Positions 34,282-36,883 of a DNA stretch of 36,883 bases are shown here, piece after piece. Every line of letters starts with the position of its first letter. Position 1 is the first letter of the stretch. The stretch spans positions 1-36,883 of the forward strand of contig JBFHFS010000050.1 in the NCBI GenBank assembly GCA_041583495.1, written 5' to 3'. Position numbers and translations under genes: made by a program. This stretch comes from JBFHFS01 sp041583495 (GTDB taxonomy: Bacteria > Bacteroidota > Bacteroidia > Bacteroidales > Marinilabiliaceae). The notes beneath the pieces are model-generated. The model worked only from the letters and a program-made list of their open reading frames with translations, had not been told where the DNA came from and did not search any database.

Positions 34282-35160
34282 ATGAGACAATTGATTCAGG
34301 CTTCCCTGGCCACTTTAATCCTAATTTTTGCAATGAGTCCGGCACTGATGGCTCAGTCCGGAACGGTTTACGATAATCTCTCCATGGAGAGTAAGATTCT
34401 GAAGATGGAGCGTAGATATGCCATCTATCTCCCACCCGGATACGAGCAGTCCCAACGCTCTTACCCGGTACTCTACCTGCTGCATGGCAGTGGTGACGAC
34501 CAGACCGGCTGGATACAGTTTGGTGAGGTTCTGCGCATTACCGATAAAGCGATCAAAGAGGGCAGCGCCACCCCCATGATCATTGTGATGCCCGATGCCA
34601 ACACCAAACAGCGGGGCTACTTCAATGACCCCTCAGGCGACTGGAGGTACGAGGACTTCTTTTTTGAAGAACTCATACCGCATGTGGAATCCACCTATCG
34701 CATCAGGGGAGAAAAAAGATACCGAGCCATAGCAGGTCTTTCCATGGGCGGAGGCGGCAGCTTTATGTATGCCCTTCACCACCCTGAACTGTTCTCTTCG
34801 GCCTGCCCCCTGAGTGCAAGCTGTGGCCCCCTGAGCCTGGAAGAGATGGATCAATGGATGGAAAAGCGCGGACAAAAGACCGGGACCCCAACACAGATGG
34901 AGGAGTATTACAGACAACACTCAGCTCTGGAGCTCATAAGGAATATTCCGGAAGATCAGAAAACGGCTGTTCGCTGGTACATCGATTGCGGAGACGACGA
35001 TTTTTTGTTCGAAGGCAACTCGCTGGTGCATATTGCCATGCGCAAGAAGGAGATCCCCCACGAATTCCGCATCAGGGATGGCCATCACTCCTGGACCTAC
35101 TGGAGAGAATCCCTTCCCGAGGTGCTTTCCTTCGTTAGCGATGCCTTTCATCAGCACTAA
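34282..35160 (+). CDS. Exported esterase of the CE1/esterase D type
   Basis: The protein has 292 residues. A signal peptide ends near MAQ at 23-25. The alpha/beta-hydrolase core has YPVLYLLHGSGDDQTGWIQFG (oxyanion region), the nucleophile Ser154 in GLSMGGGGS, an acid near Asp238 in IDCGDDDF, and the histidine of RDGHHSWTYW (about 269). This is the PF00756 group of acetyl-xylan and feruloyl esterases and related enzymes. It should act in the periplasm or outside on ester-linked substituents of sugars. It stands alone on the plus strand with normal backbone composition. Confidence 0.92.
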   Translation: MRQLIQASLATLILIFAMSPALMAQSGTVYDNLSMESKILKMERRYAIYLPPGYEQSQRSYPVLYLLHGSGDDQTGWIQFGEVLRITDKAIKEGSATPMIIVMPDANTKQRGYFNDPSGDWRYEDFFFEELIPHVESTYRIRGEKRYRAIAGLSMGGGGSFMYALHHPELFSSACPLSASCGPLSLEEMDQWMEKRGQKTGTPTQMEEYYRQHSALELIRNIPEDQKTAVRWYIDCGDDDFLFEGNSLVHIAMRKKEIPHEFRIRDGHHSWTYWRESLPEVLSFVSDAFHQH

Positions 35161-35174
35161 AAAACCGAAAAGGA

Positions 35175-35211
35175 TGCCCCCGGCCAAAGGCCTGAGTCCG
35201 GGAAGGGCTTT
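35175..35211 (+). terminator. Possible terminator after the esterase gene
   Basis: GCCC (35175-35178) can pair with GGGC (35205-35208), enclosing the hairpin GGCC-AAA-GGCC and a CCGG/CCGG pair. Only TTT follows, so it would be a weak intrinsic terminator. The remaining bases to 35354, between convergent genes, show nothing else. Confidence 0.35.
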
Positions 35212-35354
35212 GTCAACCTCTGTTCGAATCCGATCTGTCAATGGGGGCAAGGGAAGATTTCAGTTTCCCGGCTCTATTTGGCAGTAAAATGGGCCCAGCG
35301 AAACTGAATCAGCCTTATTTAGGATCCAAACGGTCTATTGGTGGGGCTCCCTGA

Positions 35355-36497
35355 TTAACGACGCCTCGTATTTACTGCCCTGCCCTTATTCATCCCAAAA
35401 GTTCTGGAACCACGGTTCTCCTTTTCTATTTTTATGATGTATTCATGCGTTAATGGCAAGCACATTTCCGAGGTACACCCAAAATAATCCAGCTTTAATC
35501 GAATCTCTTTGAATGGTTTATCAGAAGAAATATCTACCCAGAACTGACGCGGATTGGAGTCACTATCACCCGAAACCTTTTTAGCTGAAGCTTCAGCCGG
35601 TGTTGCCGTAACACCCTCCGACAGTATGAGCTTATATTTCATGGGTGGGGTAAGGTTATTCCAGTGAGCATGATGGATGGGATCGGGATAAAATCCCAGA
35701 AAAAGCCTTCCTGTGCCGGTATTCAGGAGTGCATCGTCGGCTTCGGCACGTAATTTCACATAGTAGGTTTCTTCAGGCTTTGTGGGTACGATGGATAAAA
35801 TAGACAGCCCATCGGGACGAGTAACACCCCATTCTGAATCTTCATTAATGAGTCTCGCGGGTCGGCCAATTTGTGGCAGATCCAGATCGCTTGTAACCGT
35901 TTGTGTCGCAGACGAACCCACTGCTTTCGACAAGGCATTACGCAAGCCCGTCCGGTCGATTCTCCCCGAGCCATACACTACTTCGCCCTCGGGCGAAATA
36001 AGAAAAACCGACCACGAGCCGGAGCGTAAACCAATGCGGATATCGTCATCCATGGTATCTACAATCCAGGGCACTTTAGTCCCCAGTTTTTTGCGCACTT
36101 CTGCCAGTTGAAGTAACCGCTCTGAAATGTTTTGTGCCTGAACATAACCATCCAGTTCAGGATGCCTTAATGATTTATAGAAGTAAAAAAACTGAACACC
36201 CTTATCCCTATAATCGGCATAGGCGGCCTCAATTTCAGGGTAATTCTGATGAAATAAAGGACAAGTTAAACACCCTGCCGCAAGCACTGTGTATTTTCCT
36301 TTACACAATTCTTTCACTTTCATGGGATCACCTTCGGCAGTAAACGCATTCATGTCGGGTATCTTTCCGCTGCTTAGAACGCCTTCCCCGGGAACATTTC
36401 GGTAAGAGGCCCCGGCGATATTTTTTGTGTCCCTCTGTTGTGCCAACGTTATTACAGCAATCGTGTTGATCATTAATACCAATAGCAGTGTCTTCAT
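35355..36497 (-). CDS. Exported thioredoxin-fold protein, deiodinase-like, with a DsbD-like C-terminal domain
   Basis: The protein has 380 residues with a signal peptide (cleavage near TLAQ at 17-20). Residues about 50-200 form a thioredoxin-like fold with KYTVLAAGCLTCPLFHQNYPEIEAAY; Cys76 and Cys79 make a CLTC redox pair. The CxxCPxF context and the later KSLRHPELDGY recall the iodothyronine-deiodinase-like family, with cysteine where animal enzymes have selenocysteine. The region about 225-365 ends with a second pair, Cys341 and Cys346 (FGCTSEMCLPLTHEY), like the substrate-accepting N-terminal domain of DsbD. The gene could therefore encode a periplasmic peroxide- or disulfide-handling enzyme with internal electron relay; this is inferred. 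Confidence 0.75.
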   Translation of the reverse strand: MKTLLLVLMINTIAVITLAQQRDTKNIAGASYRNVPGEGVLSSGKIPDMNAFTAEGDPMKVKELCKGKYTVLAAGCLTCPLFHQNYPEIEAAYADYRDKGVQFFYFYKSLRHPELDGYVQAQNISERLLQLAEVRKKLGTKVPWIVDTMDDDIRIGLRSGSWSVFLISPEGEVVYGSGRIDRTGLRNALSKAVGSSATQTVTSDLDLPQIGRPARLINEDSEWGVTRPDGLSILSIVPTKPEETYYVKLRAEADDALLNTGTGRLFLGFYPDPIHHAHWNNLTPPMKYKLILSEGVTATPAEASAKKVSGDSDSNPRQFWVDISSDKPFKEIRLKLDYFGCTSEMCLPLTHEYIIKIEKENRGSRTFGMNKGRAVNTRRR

Positions 36498-36525
36498 TTT
36501 ATCATTTTATTTTGGAATCGTTTCA

Positions 36526-36808
36526 CTATCTACACAACCTATATGACAAGTTTATCCCCCCCTGGTTTAATGGGAGAGCCTTTTGCCACGAAACAGGGAT
36601 TATCCGGCAATATTCTTCATTAACTTCCAGTAACCGGCCTTGCAGGTTGTAACGCCAAAAACCACTTAATGCCGATCCCAGAATGGCTCTGTGTTTTTTC
36701 TCCTCCAACTTCAGAAATTCTATTATTTGCTCTTGCTCTAAAAAACAGAGAAAAAGACCAATACAGCTTTACAAGAATAAGCAACCCTGGAAGAATCAAA
36801 AAAAACAA
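36526..36808 (-). pseudogene. Remnant of a membrane PAS-domain sensor
   Basis: On the minus strand one frame codes a membrane segment (FFLILPGLLILVKLYWSFSLFF, from about 36805 to 36740). A different frame, open from about 36765, codes a linker and the first half of a PAS domain (EFLKLEEKKHRAILGSALSG, then FWRYNLQGRLLEVNEEYCRI). After CRI the expected GYSREEL-type continuation is missing and a stop follows at 36526. This fits a frameshifted and truncated sensor kinase or regulator gene. The rest of 36498-36883 shows no intact gene. Confidence 0.5.
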
Positions 36809-36883
36809 TCAACAGTCTCTGATATTTTATCTACAGAACAGATCCTGCTATAGGCTCGTACTTACTCCGATTTTTGCAGCACC

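Noticed and set aside
1..36883. CRISPR arrays, rRNA, tRNA genes and insertion-sequence transposases
   Set aside because: No direct repeat series, ribosomal RNA or cloverleaf sequence, or transposase motifs were seen on either strand.

Overview
The window comes from a member of the Bacteroidota. Three things support this. Several genes are preceded by the Bacteroidota -7 element TAnnTTTG, in two cases with a TTG 18-19 bases upstream. The minus-strand order ftsX, DUF3098, uppP, truB, queA is a known Bacteroidota arrangement. Most starts lack a strong Shine-Dalgarno sequence. I cannot place it below phylum. The backbone is moderately GC-rich, and one block at about 32.2-34.3 kb is visibly AT-rich.

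Layout. (1) 1-460: the 3' end of an envelope protein gene with a LolA-like end, then a terminator. (2) 500-6471: a six-gene plus-strand unit made of a TetR regulator, a LolA-like periplasmic protein, two LolC/E-type permeases of identical length, a LolD-type ATPase and an outer-membrane beta-barrel. A perfect 20-bp palindrome sits on the promoter in front of tetR. Together they look like a regulated envelope lipid or lipoprotein export system. (3) 6498-8441: dxs, convergent with that unit. (4) 8822-10878: an OmpA-type lipoprotein followed 2 bases later by a radical SAM/SPASM protein. (5) 10879-11203: an intergenic region that can fold into a multi-hairpin structure closed by a 10-bp stem. (6) 11204-13920: a membrane hybrid histidine kinase, then a BtpA-family TIM barrel. 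(7) 14023-18297, minus: acylphosphatase, a NodB-type deacetylase and a large YfhO-like membrane protein. (8) 18537-19661: a GT-B glycosyltransferase.

(9) 19683-26535, minus: a housekeeping series of ftsX, DUF3098, uppP, truB, queA, a tandem universal stress protein, phosphofructokinase and an iron-sulfur-type APS reductase. Terminators follow the DUF3098 gene and queA. (10) 26664-32137, plus: a surface-glycan cluster with two Wzx-type flippases flanking an asparagine-synthase-like protein and a GNT-I-like glycosyltransferase, with 4-base overlaps at the last two junctions. (11) About 32.17-34.20 kb: an AT-rich island of two minus-strand genes, a methyltransferase and an unknown exported protein. 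Each gene is followed by an imperfect palindrome of about 150 bp, and a third palindrome closes the right side. The head-to-tail gene-palindrome pattern resembles integron cassettes, but no integrase is present. (12) 34282-35160: an exported esterase. (13) 35355-36497, minus: a thioredoxin-fold, deiodinase-like exported protein with a C-terminal two-cysteine domain. (14) 36526-36808, minus: the remains of a PAS sensor gene.

The strongest candidates for something new are the cassette-like island, the TetR-controlled Lol-like export unit with its own beta-barrel, and the structured intergenic element at 10.9-11.06 kb.
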